Shown: positions 1 to 7,529, numbered from the stretch's first letter. The stretch: DNA of 64,000 nucleotides from Xiheibacterium sp038325765 (GCA_038325765.1 JBBQJI010000003.1:62001-126000); one strand, 5' to 3'. Notes: generated by a model not told the origin, from the sequence alone. Program-made: numbers and translations.

Positions 1-1
1 A

Positions 2-1768
2 GCCCTGCCGCTGGTGACGATCGTCGAGTTCAGCGACTTCGAGTGCCCGTTCTGCGGCCGCCTGGCGGCGAACCTGGCCCAGATCGTGCTGCGCTACCCC
101 GAGGACGTCCGCCTGGTGTTCAAGCAGTTCCCGCTGCCGATGCATGCCAACGCCGAGCCGGCTGCACGGGCCGCCGTCGCGGCCGGGGCCCAAGGCAAGT
201 TCTGGGAGATGCACGACGCGCTGTTCGCCGATCGCACCAAGCTCGCCGAGCCGGCGCTGATGACCCACGCCAAGGATCTCGGCCTCGACATGACGCGCTT
301 CGCCGCCGACTTTGCGGCCCCCGCCACCTTGGCCAAGGTCCGCGCCGAGGCCAACGAGGGCCGCGTGATCGAGGTCGCATCGACGCCGACTTTCTTCGTC
401 AACGGGCGCAAGATCACCGGCGCCAAGGACATCGAGGCCCTCGCGCAGATCGTCGAGGAGGAGCGCGCGGCGGCGCAGAAGCTGCTCGACGCCGGCGCCG
501 AGCGGGCGTCGCTGTACGCCCACTTCATGCACGCCGCGAAGCCCGGCGCGGGTACGCCGGCGGCCGTCGATCCCAACTTCCGCCGCGGCGAGGCCAGCAA
601 GGCCGCCAACTATGCGATCGGCGTGGGCCCGGCACGGCCGACCCGCGGGCCGGCCGACGCGCGCGTCACCGTCGTCGCGTACACCGACTACGGCTGTGCC
701 GGCTGCGCCGCCGGCAACGCGAACCTCGCTGGCGTCATGAAGGCCCACCCCGAGGTGCGGTTCTCGCTGCGCTTCGCCCCGGCGACCGATGGCGCCGAGC
801 CGGCGGCCAAGGCGGTGTTGGCCGCGGGGCTGCAGGGCAAGCTGTGGGAGGCGCACGAGGCCCTCGTTGGCGCCGGTGATCGCATCGACGACGCGGCGCT
901 CGCCCGCATCGCCGACAGCCCGGGCCTGGATGGCCCCCGACTCGATCGCGATCTCGCGACGCCGCGCCCCGCCGCGCTGCTCGCCGAGGATCTCGCGGTC
1001 GTCGACACCGTCCGCGGCACCGCCGTCGCGCCGCTGTTCTTCGTCAACGGCCGCTTCCTCGAGGGCACGGCGACGTCGGCAGAGATCGACGCGCTCATCG
1101 CCGAGGAGTCGCAGAAGGCCGAGGCGTTCATGGCCACGGAATCGGTCGCCGCCGCCGACAGCTTCGAGGCCATGCGAAAGACGTGGCGCGGCTTCGCGAA
1201 GATCGAGGAGGTGCCCAAGACCGCCCCGGCGCCCGACCAAGCCGGTGCTCCGACCGGCATCGCCGTCCGCGGCGACGCCAAGACTGCCGAGGTCACGATC
1301 ATCGCGTGTACCGACTTCGACTGCCCGGCATGCGCGAAGGGAGCGAAGCTGCTCGGCGAGGTGATGGAGACCTACGGCGACGCCGTCGCCCTGGAGTACC
1401 GCCACCTCCTGCCCCCCGGGCAGGACGGCGGCGAGCGGGCCCACCTCGCGGCCCTCGCCGCCGCCAAGCAGGGCAAGTTCTGGGAGATGCACGACGCGCT
1501 ATACCGCAGCCGCTCGGCCCGCACCGATGCCGCCCTCGAGACGCTCGCCGCCGGCATCGGCCTCGACGTCGCGCGCTGGAACACCGACCGCGCCGACGCG
1601 GCGCTGCGCCCCCGACTCGTCGCCGACACCACCGACTGCGCCGAGCTCGGCATGAGCGTGCTGCCCTCGTGGAAGATCGGCACCGCGATCATCCAGGGCT
1701 CGCAGCCCAAGGCCCGGTTCGTCGCGGCGATCGACGCGGCGCGCGGCGGTCGGGCCGGCACGAAGTGA
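2..1768 (+). CDS. Protein with three tandem DsbA-like thioredoxin domains (5' partial)
   Basis: The frame is open to the window edge, so the true start and any signal peptide lie upstream. Counting from the in-frame GTG at 14, three DsbA/thioredoxin_4-type domains follow one another. Their active sites are CPFC (11-14), CAGC (228-231) and CPAC (437-440). Domains 1 and 2 each carry a cis-Pro segment ahead of FFVNG (STPTFFVNG, P125; VAPLFFVNG, P340); domain 3 has only VLPSWKIG. A 'GKFWEMHDAL'-type helix recurs in domains 1 and 3, with GKLWEAHEAL in domain 2. In the family such domains exchange disulfides or thiols in the envelope. Substrates cannot be inferred. The differing CxxC dipeptides suggest three different redox potentials. 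The stop codon lies inside a 53-bp direct repeat. Confidence 0.85.
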   Translation, partial: ALPLVTIVEFSDFECPFCGRLAANLAQIVLRYPEDVRLVFKQFPLPMHANAEPAARAAVAAGAQGKFWEMHDALFADRTKLAEPALMTHAKDLGLDMTRFAADFAAPATLAKVRAEANEGRVIEVASTPTFFVNGRKITGAKDIEALAQIVEEERAAAQKLLDAGAERASLYAHFMHAAKPGAGTPAAVDPNFRRGEASKAANYAIGVGPARPTRGPADARVTVVAYTDYGCAGCAAGNANLAGVMKAHPEVRFSLRFAPATDGAEPAAKAVLAAGLQGKLWEAHEALVGAGDRIDDAALARIADSPGLDGPRLDRDLATPRPAALLAEDLAVVDTVRGTAVAPLFFVNGRFLEGTATSAEIDALIAEESQKAEAFMATESVAAADSFEAMRKTWRGFAKIEEVPKTAPAPDQAGAPTGIAVRGDAKTAEVTIIACTDFDCPACAKGAKLLGEVMETYGDAVALEYRHLLPPGQDGGERAHLAALAAAKQGKFWEMHDALYRSRSARTDAALETLAAGIGLDVARWNTDRADAALRPRLVADTTDCAELGMSVLPSWKIGTAIIQGSQPKARFVAAIDAARGGRAGTK

Positions 1769-1840
1769 TCGGACGCCGCTGCCTCCCCGACGCGGCGCGC
1801 GGCGGTCGGGCCGGCACGAAGTGATCGGACGCCGCTGCCT
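1732..1840. repeat. 53-bp perfect direct repeat, two copies
   Basis: Bases 1732-1784 recur exactly at 1788-1840, separated by 3 bases. The first copy contains the last codons and the stop of the triple DsbA-like gene, so the second copy looks like a duplicated gene end. The offset of 56 bases is not a multiple of three. It is probably a recent local tandem duplication, because the copies have no mismatch. Confidence 0.9.
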
Positions 1841-1861
1841 GTCCGGCGCGGCGCCGAATCC

Positions 1862-2038
1862 TCAGACCGAACCGGCGGCGCGCACGATCGCGAGTTCGTC
1901 CTCGACGCTGCGCCCGGCGATCCGTCGGCGCACCACCACCGCGCAGCAGCCCGCGCCCACGAGCAGCGCGGCGGCGGTTACGCCAGGCGTCGGGGCCGGG
2001 CTCACGGGGGAAGCGGTCGGCTCCCCCGGGGCGCTCAC
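1862..2038 (-). CDS. Small putative membrane protein coupled to rpmB
   Basis: A 58-codon frame starts with a GTG that overlaps the rpmB stop in a GTGA arrangement, the usual sign of translational coupling. The predicted peptide begins with a Pro/Ser-rich stretch (residues 1-19). A hydrophobic segment 'VTAAALLVGAGCCAVVV' (20-36) follows, then RRR and a short polar tail. One transmembrane helix with the tail on the positive-inside side is plausible. I do not recognise a family. The overlap and the clean hydrophobic segment support it, but the size allows a chance frame in GC-rich DNA. Confidence 0.4.
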   Translation of the reverse strand: MSAPGEPTASPVSPAPTPGVTAAALLVGAGCCAVVVRRRIAGRSVEDELAIVRAAGSV

Positions 2039-2271
2039 ACCTTCTCGCCGCGGGCGCGCAGCTCGGCGAGCACGACGTCGATGCCACGCTTGTTGATGAT
2101 CCGCATGCCCGACGTCGACAGCCGCAGCTTGATCCAGCGCTTCTCGGTGGCGACCCAGTAGCGCTTCTCGTGGAGGTTCGGCAGCAGCCGCCGCTTCGTT
2201 CGCACGTGGGAGTGCGAGACGTTCATGCCCCGGACGGGGCGCTTGCCGGTGACGATGCAGACCTGGGACAT
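2035..2271 (-). CDS. rpmB: 50S ribosomal protein L28
   Basis: This 78-residue protein starts with MSQVCIVTGKRPVRGMNVSHS and ends in LAELRARGEKV, matching the full length and the conserved ends of bacterial L28. It contains the core KRRLLPNL and the GIDVVLAELR helix. L28 binds 23S rRNA in the large subunit and is needed for 70S assembly. The gene lies downstream of queD on the same strand, separated by 117 bases that hold a hexanucleotide repeat. It is followed by an overlapping small ORF. Confidence 0.97.
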   Translation of the reverse strand: MSQVCIVTGKRPVRGMNVSHSHVRTKRRLLPNLHEKRYWVATEKRWIKLRLSTSGMRIINKRGIDVVLAELRARGEKV

Positions 2272-2340
2272 GGGCCGCGGAGCGTGCCCCGAGCCACCGG
2301 GGGTGTCAAGACGTCCGGCGCCCGAACGGCGGGCCGCGCC

Positions 2341-2376
2341 GTGCCCGTGCCCGTGCCCGTGCCCGTGCCCGTGCCC
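2341..2376. repeat. Hexanucleotide tandem repeat (GTGCCC)x6
   Basis: Six perfect copies of GTGCCC lie in the 117-bp gap between queD and rpmB and are followed by a run of eight G (2378-2385). Read in the direction of rpmB transcription the unit is GGGCAC. The position is upstream of the rpmB start, where a change in copy number would alter leader length or promoter spacing. Confidence 0.9.
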
Positions 2377-2388
2377 AGGGGGGGGCGA

Positions 2389-2790
2389 TTACACCTCTTC
2401 GGAGTATGTGACCGAACTCCGGTCGTTCTCGCGGACGGTGACCGCCCGGAGCCGCACGCGGTCGCCGCGGGAGGCCTGCAGGCCGCGCGCGAGCCGGCCG
2501 TAGACGAGGGCGGCGACGTTCTCGGCCGTCGGGTTGACCTCGTCGAACGGCGAGACCTCGTTGAGGAAGCGGTGGTCGAGCTCGCCGATGATCGCTCCGA
2601 GTGCGTCGCGCAGCTCGTGGGTGTCGATTCCCATGCCCAGCGCATCGAGCTCGTGCGTGACGACCTCGACCTCGACCTTCCAGGTGTGGCCGTGGATCCG
2701 CTCGCACGCGCCCGCGTAGCCCCGCAGCACGTGGGCGGCTGCGAACTCGGTGTTGACGCGAACGACGTACTGGCGGCGGTGGTTGCTCAT
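2389..2790 (-). CDS. queD: 6-carboxytetrahydropterin synthase / PTPS family protein
   Basis: The 133-residue product is a typical short QueD/6-pyruvoyl-tetrahydropterin synthase. It has FAAAHVLRGYAGACERIHGH, which includes the zinc-binding His residues and the catalytic Cys region ahead of HGHTW. It also has DHRFLNE and the NPTAENVA motif of the family. QueD makes 6-carboxy-5,6,7,8-tetrahydropterin from dihydroneopterin triphosphate in queuosine synthesis; close relatives act in tetrahydropterin synthesis. The ATG overlaps the TGA of the upstream phospholipase-D-like relic (ATGA), which fixes the start. No other queuosine genes are visible nearby. Confidence 0.88.
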   Translation of the reverse strand: MSNHRRQYVVRVNTEFAAAHVLRGYAGACERIHGHTWKVEVEVVTHELDALGMGIDTHELRDALGAIIGELDHRFLNEVSPFDEVNPTAENVAALVYGRLARGLQASRGDRVRLRAVTVRENDRSSVTYSEEV

Positions 2791-3209
2791 GGCCCGGCCG
2801 GCGAGTCTACGGGCGCGGGCGCCTCGAGGGCAACCGCGACCGCGCGCCAGGGTGCGTGGCCGGGGCCGCCACCTCTGGAGGCGCGCCGATCCGCACCACC
2901 TGCGCGGGCTGAACCCGTCGATCGCGTCGTCACGTCGAGCGGCGCCTCGCACTGGGCGCGCACGCGGCACCGCGCGCAGGGACGGCCGCGCCAGATCTCT
3001 ATCGAAGCGCGCCTGGGTCTCGTCGAGGATCGCCTCGTCGGTGGTGAGGATCCCCAGCTCGAAGTTGCGGCGGTGGTGGGCCTTGGCGCCCAGGCCGGCC
3101 CCGGTCCAGTTGGCGCTGCCCAGGTACATCCACGCCCCGTCCACGATGACTGCCTTCATGTGCACGCGGCCGGGGCGGAGACGCTCGCCCGAACAATCGG
3201 GGGCCGCGG
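2787..3209 (-). pseudogene. Phospholipase-D-family (HKD) gene remnant, frameshifted and 5'-truncated
   Basis: In one frame (about 3190-3001) the DNA encodes RVHMKAVIVDGAWMYLGSAN plus WTGAGLGAKAHHRRNFELG, the HxKxxxxD half-site of phospholipase-D-like proteins. Near 3000 the homology moves by one base into a frame reading EIWRGRPCARCRVRAQC. This is the Cys-rich tail seen in such proteins, and the frame ends in a TGA overlapping the queD ATG. Removing one A after the FD codons would join both parts. Nothing of the N-terminal half is present, because the divergent lipoprotein gene starts about 120 bases upstream. I read it as a decayed gene that once led a queD operon. A sequencing error could explain the frameshift but not the missing half. 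Confidence 0.65.
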
Positions 3210-3318
3210 CCGGGCAGCCCTGGCGCCCGTGCCGGCGCGCTGCGACATCGAGCGCATCAAGGGAGGCGAGCGCAGGGTCTCCGGGCAGCCCTGGCGCCCG
3301 TGCCGGCGCGCTGCGACA
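3210..3318. repeat. 38-bp perfect direct repeat, two copies
   Basis: Bases 3210-3247 recur exactly at 3281-3318 (offset 71). The pair lies between the truncated phospholipase-D-like relic and the start of the lipoprotein gene at 3329. Since 71 is not divisible by three, the duplication would also shift any reading frame through it. It may mark the break that removed the 5' part of the relic. Confidence 0.9.
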
Positions 3319-3328
3319 GTGGGGCTCG

Positions 3329-4042
3329 ATGGCGAACGTGACCCAAACCATCCTGCGGGCCGTGGCCGCGCTGCTGCTGCTCGTCGCGGCCTGCACGAAG
3401 ACCGCGGAGGGCGAACAGCAGCGCTGGGACGCGAACGTCACCGAGGTACGCGGGTTGATGGCGAAGTATCCGGGCTTCAAGCCGGCGCTCGAGGCCCGAC
3501 TCACGCACGCGAAGACGATCTACGACGCGGCCGCGGGCCTCGGCGAAGAGGCGAAGACCGCCAAGATGGCCGAGGCGAACAACGCCGTCACCGGCGACTT
3601 CGTCCGCGATCTCGGGGCGCTCGAGGGCACGCTCGAGAAGCTCCGAACGTCGCGGGTGCAGGCCGCCGCAAAGGCCACGGACGCGTCGAGCCGTCTCGGG
3701 GCCGAGGTCGCGGCCGATGACGCCGCCGGCACCATCGCCCGCGTCGAGAAGGGCCTCGCGGCCGGAGCCGCGGACGAGCTCGGCGCGATCGCGGTGCTCG
3801 AGAAGATCACGGCCGACGTCGCCACCGCCCAGGCCGGGGTCGACGCGGTGCTCGCGGTCGATCGCGACAAGATGGCCGACGCCAAGGCCGAACTCGAGGC
3901 CGACGCCAAGAGCAAGGCCGACGCCGAGGCCAAGGTCGCGCCGTGGAAGTGCGAGTACTGCGGGACCGAGAACACCCACGAGCAGGGCTCGTGCGCGTCG
4001 TGCGGGGCTGCCCGCGGCAGCAAGGACGCGAAGGCGAACTAA
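3329..4042 (+). CDS. Helical lipoprotein with a C-terminal RanBP2-type zinc finger
   Basis: The 237-residue protein begins with a lipoprotein signal ending in LLLLVAAC (lipid Cys at 22). The middle (25-200) is Ala/Glu/Lys/Asp-rich and should form long helices or coiled coil. The end reads PWKCEYCGTENTHEQGSCAS and C225. This fits W-x-C-x2-C-x3-N-x6-C-x2-C, the RanBP2-type zinc finger pattern (W206, C208, C211, N215, C222, C225). Such fingers bind RNA or ubiquitin in eukaryotes, and their job on a bacterial lipoprotein is unknown. The gene ends two bases before the convergent CheX gene. The lipoprotein call is firm and the finger rests on a good motif match. Confidence 0.8.
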   Translation: MANVTQTILRAVAALLLLVAACTKTAEGEQQRWDANVTEVRGLMAKYPGFKPALEARLTHAKTIYDAAAGLGEEAKTAKMAEANNAVTGDFVRDLGALEGTLEKLRTSRVQAAAKATDASSRLGAEVAADDAAGTIARVEKGLAAGAADELGAIAVLEKITADVATAQAGVDAVLAVDRDKMADAKAELEADAKSKADAEAKVAPWKCEYCGTENTHEQGSCASCGAARGSKDAKAN

Positions 4043-4043
4043 T

Positions 4044-4544
4044 TCACGCCGCAGAGCAGTGGGCCGCGGCGCCGACGACGACGGACACGATGCACTCGAC
4101 GCCGCCGACGTCGCACACGACCGAGACGGTCTCCGCGCGGCGGTCCGACTCGTAGTTGCCGTCGATGAACAAGGGCAGGCCGAGGGTCAGCCCGGGATCC
4201 TCGCTCAGCATCTCGGACTTGATCGCGCCAGCGACGATGTTCACCAGCTCGCCGATCGAGTCGCGGATGTCGTCGTGCGAGAGGTCCTCCGAGTCTGCCG
4301 CGTCGAGACCCAGCATCGCGCCGGCAAGCTCGCGACACCCCCCCGGTGTCGCCGCCACCGCGATGTAGGTGACGTTCGAGCCGCTCACCAAGGAGACGAG
4401 GCTGCCGCAGCGCCCGTCGTGGTGATTCGCGGTGGTCTCACCGACGACGTGGAGCTCGCGGCCGAGCGACGCGCTCGCGACACCTGCTGCGCACTTCGTC
4501 GCAACCTCGATCCAATGCTTCGGCGGAATCCCTGGAACCTGCAT
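4044..4544 (-). CDS. CheX-type chemotaxis phosphatase
   Basis: The 166-residue product is a single CheX/CheC-like domain. It carries the phosphatase signature D/S-x3-E-x2-N-x21-P as D95, E99, N102 and P124 (DSIGELVN ... GLP). In CheX and CheC the Glu and Asn position the water that dephosphorylates CheY-P. The gene diverges from the CheY-type receiver gene at 4674 with a 129-base shared upstream region, so the two probably form a receiver and phosphatase pair. No CheA, CheW or receptor gene is in the window. Confidence 0.78.
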   Translation of the reverse strand: MQVPGIPPKHWIEVATKCAAGVASASLGRELHVVGETTANHHDGRCGSLVSLVSGSNVTYIAVAATPGGCRELAGAMLGLDAADSEDLSHDDIRDSIGELVNIVAGAIKSEMLSEDPGLTLGLPLFIDGNYESDRRAETVSVVCDVGGVECIVSVVVGAAAHCSAA

Positions 4545-4673
4545 GACGTTCTCTCCGCGCGACGGCCATGCCGCGCTTCGTCGGTCTTCGGCCACTGCCG
4601 GGGAAGATCGAGGGACCGGCCCGAAACAGTCCTCGCGGCATCGCCGGCGACGACCGATGAGGCATGGGAAGCC

Positions 4674-5039
4674 ATGAAGTTCCTCATCGTCGACGATAGC
4701 AAGGTGATGCGACAGATCGTCAAGAAGACCCTCCGCGAGGCCGGATTCGGCGACGCAGAGGTGATCGAAGCCGCCGATGGCGCCGAGGGCCTCGCGCAAG
4801 CGACCGCCCATCGACCCACCGTCGTACTCTCGGATTGGAACATGCCGGTGAAGTCCGGCATCGATTTCCTCACCGAGCTGCGTGCGAGCGGTAGCACCGT
4901 GCCGTTCGGGTTCGTGACGTCGGAGGGATCCGATGCGATGCGCGCCCGCGCCGAAGAAGCGGGGGCGCTGTTTCTGATCGTGAAGCCGTTCAAGCCCGCG
5001 GACTTCGAGAAGGCGCTGACGCCGATCGTCGCAGCCTGA
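4674..5039 (+). CDS. CheY-like single-domain response regulator
   Basis: This 121-residue protein is a stand-alone receiver. The acidic pair is D7-D8, the phosphoacceptor is D54 in VVLSDWNMP, and the switch and binding residues are T82 and K104 (LIVKPFKP). All residues needed for phosphorylation are present and there is no output domain, so it should act by protein-protein contact like CheY. Divergent location next to a CheX-type phosphatase suggests that protein as its partner. The cognate kinase is not nearby. Confidence 0.9.
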   Translation: MKFLIVDDSKVMRQIVKKTLREAGFGDAEVIEAADGAEGLAQATAHRPTVVLSDWNMPVKSGIDFLTELRASGSTVPFGFVTSEGSDAMRARAEEAGALFLIVKPFKPADFEKALTPIVAA

Positions 5040-5065
5040 GGCGGTCGCAATCGTCGGCGACCGAC

Positions 5066-5091
5066 GCCCCCGAGGCCTACGGCCCGGGGGC
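5066..5091. terminator. Possible GC-rich terminator hairpin
   Basis: GCCCCCG (5066-5072) pairs with CGGGGGC (5085-5091) around a 12-base loop, 27 bases after the receiver gene stop. It lies in the 177-base gap between two convergent genes. There is no T-run, so termination is only suggested. The rest of this gap shows no gene. Confidence 0.3.
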
Positions 5092-5216
5092 ACTCGCGTT
5101 GGCGAGGGTGAGATGTCCTGGGTGTCGCAAGCGCGGGCGAACGGGCGCACTGCCGTCGCGGCCCGCGGCGTATTTCGACGTCCGCCGGCGGCGGCGCTCC
5201 GCGCGAGCCCGTCCGC

Positions 5217-6377
5217 TCAAGCCCCGGCGCCGAACAGCCGCGCGATCGCGTCGTCGTCCAACGGCCGGCACACGTACTCGCTCGCGCCACCACCGATACA
5301 TGCGACCAGATGCGTGTGCGTCGGCTGCGACGCCACGACCACCCGCCTCGTCGGCACGCCCACACACCCCCGGATCGCCGCGAGCAGGCTGAGCCCACCC
5401 GCAGCGCACACGTCGGCGTCGACGATCACCGCGTCGACCGCCCGCGCGCGGCAAGCCGCCAGGAGCTGGTGATGGTTGTCGACGATGTCGAACTCGACGC
5501 CGAGTTCGGCCAGACTCTGGCGCCACTGCGCCTGGGCGCCGGCACCGGGCGCGACGACCATCGTGGTGCCGCGGACGGCGGCACGGGTCGCCTCGCGGAT
5601 CGCGTCGAGTTCCTCGGAGGTCAGCAGCGGACCGGGGGAGTCGCCGGCATCCGAGGTGGTCGACGGCGGATCTTCCCGCCCTTCGCGGGCGGATCCCTTG
5701 TCGCGCCCCACCGCCTTGCGCTTCTTCTTCTTGGCGCGCTTTGCAGGGGCCGCGTCGTCGGCAGCCGGAGCCGCCTCGTCGTCTTCGTCCTCGGCGTCGT
5801 CGTCTTCGTCGGCGTCTTCGTCCTCTTCCTTTTCGTCGTCCGCCCCGGCATCGCGCGCGGAGACGAAGAGCTCGTCCGGGATCACCAGCGCGAAGCTGCC
5901 CCGGGCGAGACCGCCGAGCGACAGCTCGCCGCGGCCGACGCCCAGCGCCCCGAGGGCCGCAATGCCCTGTCCCTCACGCGAGCCCTCGCGGAAGACCACG
6001 CGGTAGCCGTCACCGAAGCCAGCGCGCAGCGCCTCGTTGAGTGCGGCGCAGAACGTGTTCACGCACTCGCCCATGGCGTCGATGTCGTCGCCGTCGAACG
6101 TCTTCGCGTCGATGTTCTCGCGGATGGCCCGGTCGGGCTTGACCATGAGCCGGCCCGCGCAGGCGATCGCCAGCCCGAGTTCGAAGACCATGTACAGCGA
6201 GCACGTACGCGGCTCGACCAGCTCGAGGTGGGCGAAGTAATACTGCCGGCCCTCGCCATCCCATTCGCGCGCGCACTCCAACGCGCCGAGCTCGGCCTGC
6301 TCGCCCACGACCGAGCTGAACTGCGCCGGGAGGGCGCGCCACATTCGAGTCAGGGTCTTGTCGGGGATGAGGCCCAT
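5217..6377 (-). CDS. CheX/CheC-like domain joined by a charged linker to a pseudo-receiver
   Basis: The start at 6377 gives 386 residues; an in-frame ATG at 6413 would add 12. Residues 1-172 resemble CheX/CheC-like domains and hold D100-x3-E104-x2-N107 (DAMGECVN), though without the usual later Pro. Residues 176-202 are almost all Asp/Glu and 211-236 are Lys/Arg-rich (KRAKKKKRKAVGR). Residues 270-386 have the outline of a receiver. There the N-terminal acidic pair is missing, D320 remains (VIVDAD), the switch position is S350 and the conserved Lys is Arg (CRP, R371). This suggests a non-phosphorylatable receiver. The role is unknown; it shares the neighbourhood with the CheX and CheY genes. 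Confidence 0.65.
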   Translation of the reverse strand: MGLIPDKTLTRMWRALPAQFSSVVGEQAELGALECAREWDGEGRQYYFAHLELVEPRTCSLYMVFELGLAIACAGRLMVKPDRAIRENIDAKTFDGDDIDAMGECVNTFCAALNEALRAGFGDGYRVVFREGSREGQGIAALGALGVGRGELSLGGLARGSFALVIPDELFVSARDAGADDEKEEDEDADEDDDAEDEDDEAAPAADDAAPAKRAKKKKRKAVGRDKGSAREGREDPPSTTSDAGDSPGPLLTSEELDAIREATRAAVRGTTMVVAPGAGAQAQWRQSLAELGVEFDIVDNHHQLLAACRARAVDAVIVDADVCAAGGLSLLAAIRGCVGVPTRRVVVASQPTHTHLVACIGGGASEYVCRPLDDDAIARLFGAGA

Positions 6378-6442
6378 GGCGCACGGCGGGACGAGAGGGC
6401 CCCGCACGTCCATCGTCCGCGGCCGCGCCGCACTTGAGGCCG

Positions 6443-7423
6443 CTACCAGCGCATGACGGCGGCGGCCCAGGTCAGGCCGGTCCCGAACGCCGTCATCGCC
6501 AGCACCTGACCGTCGCGCAGCACGCCCGCCCGGCGTGCCTCGCAGATCGCCACCGGGATCGACGCGGCCGAGATGTTGCCGTACTGCTCGAGCACCGAGA
6601 ACACGCGGTCAGCCGGGATCTTCGTGCGCTCGCGGGTGGCCTCCATGATGCGGAGGTTGGCCTGGTGCGGGATCAGGACATCGACGTCGTCGGGGCCGAG
6701 CCCGGCCTCGCCCAGCGCGCCGAGGAGCGCCTGGCTCATCGCCGTGACCGCGTGCTTGAACACCTTGCTGCCCTCCATGATCACGCTGTGGGCGTGCTCA
6801 TCGACGGTGGCATGAGTGGCCGGCATGCGCGTGCCGCCGGCGGGCACCATGAGGATCGACGCGAGCGTGCCGTCGCTGCCCCAGTTCGACGCCAGGATGC
6901 CGGAGGAACCCTCGGCCTGGGTGACGATCGCCGCGCCGGCGCCGTCGCCGAACAGCACCGAGGTGCGGCGATCCTCCCAGTTGAGGATCTTCGAGAATAC
7001 CTCGGCACCGCACACTGCGATGTGCCGCTTGGGTCCGCTGCCCAACCAGTGCGACGCGACCTCGAGACCGTAGAGGAAGCTCGAGCATCCGGCCATCACG
7101 TCGAACGCCGGCATCCCGCGGATCTGCAGGTGGTCCTGCACCCAGCACGCGGTCGACGGGAACAGCGTGTCCTGCGAGCAGGTGCCGACGATGATGCCGT
7201 CCAGCGCGCAAGGTTCGATGCCGGCGTCGGCGCACGCCTCTTCGATCGCCCGCGCCGCCAGCATCGATGTCGAGGTCTGGGCGTCGACCACCCGCCGGGA
7301 GCCGATGCCGGTGCGCTCGCGGATCCAGGCGTCGGAGGTGTCGACGTTCTTCGAGAGGTCGTCGTTGGTGACGACCTGCGGCGGGAGGAACCGACCCGTA
7401 CCGACGATCTTGATGGGCTTCAT
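6443..7423 (-). CDS. fabH: 3-oxoacyl-ACP synthase III (KASIII)
   Basis: The 326-residue protein has the complete FabH catalytic triad: C113 in DVMAGCSSFLYGL, H253 in IPHQANLRI and N283 in YGNISAASIP. It starts fatty acid synthesis by condensing acetyl- or branched acyl-CoA with malonyl-ACP in the cytoplasm. Myxobacteria use such enzymes to start iso-branched fatty acids, but primer choice cannot be read from sequence. It stands apart from other fab genes here. The upstream SprT-like gene is on the same strand 106 bases away. Confidence 0.95.
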   Translation of the reverse strand: MKPIKIVGTGRFLPPQVVTNDDLSKNVDTSDAWIRERTGIGSRRVVDAQTSTSMLAARAIEEACADAGIEPCALDGIIVGTCSQDTLFPSTACWVQDHLQIRGMPAFDVMAGCSSFLYGLEVASHWLGSGPKRHIAVCGAEVFSKILNWEDRRTSVLFGDGAGAAIVTQAEGSSGILASNWGSDGTLASILMVPAGGTRMPATHATVDEHAHSVIMEGSKVFKHAVTAMSQALLGALGEAGLGPDDVDVLIPHQANLRIMEATRERTKIPADRVFSVLEQYGNISAASIPVAICEARRAGVLRDGQVLAMTAFGTGLTWAAAVMRW

Positions 7424-7529
7424 GGCGGCACCACGGCCCGCCGATGCGGCGGCGCCTTCGTGCCTACACCGAACCTCGGGTGATGGTCAACGGCCCACCT
7501 TGCCCAGGGCCCACCGCCCCGAGCCAGGG

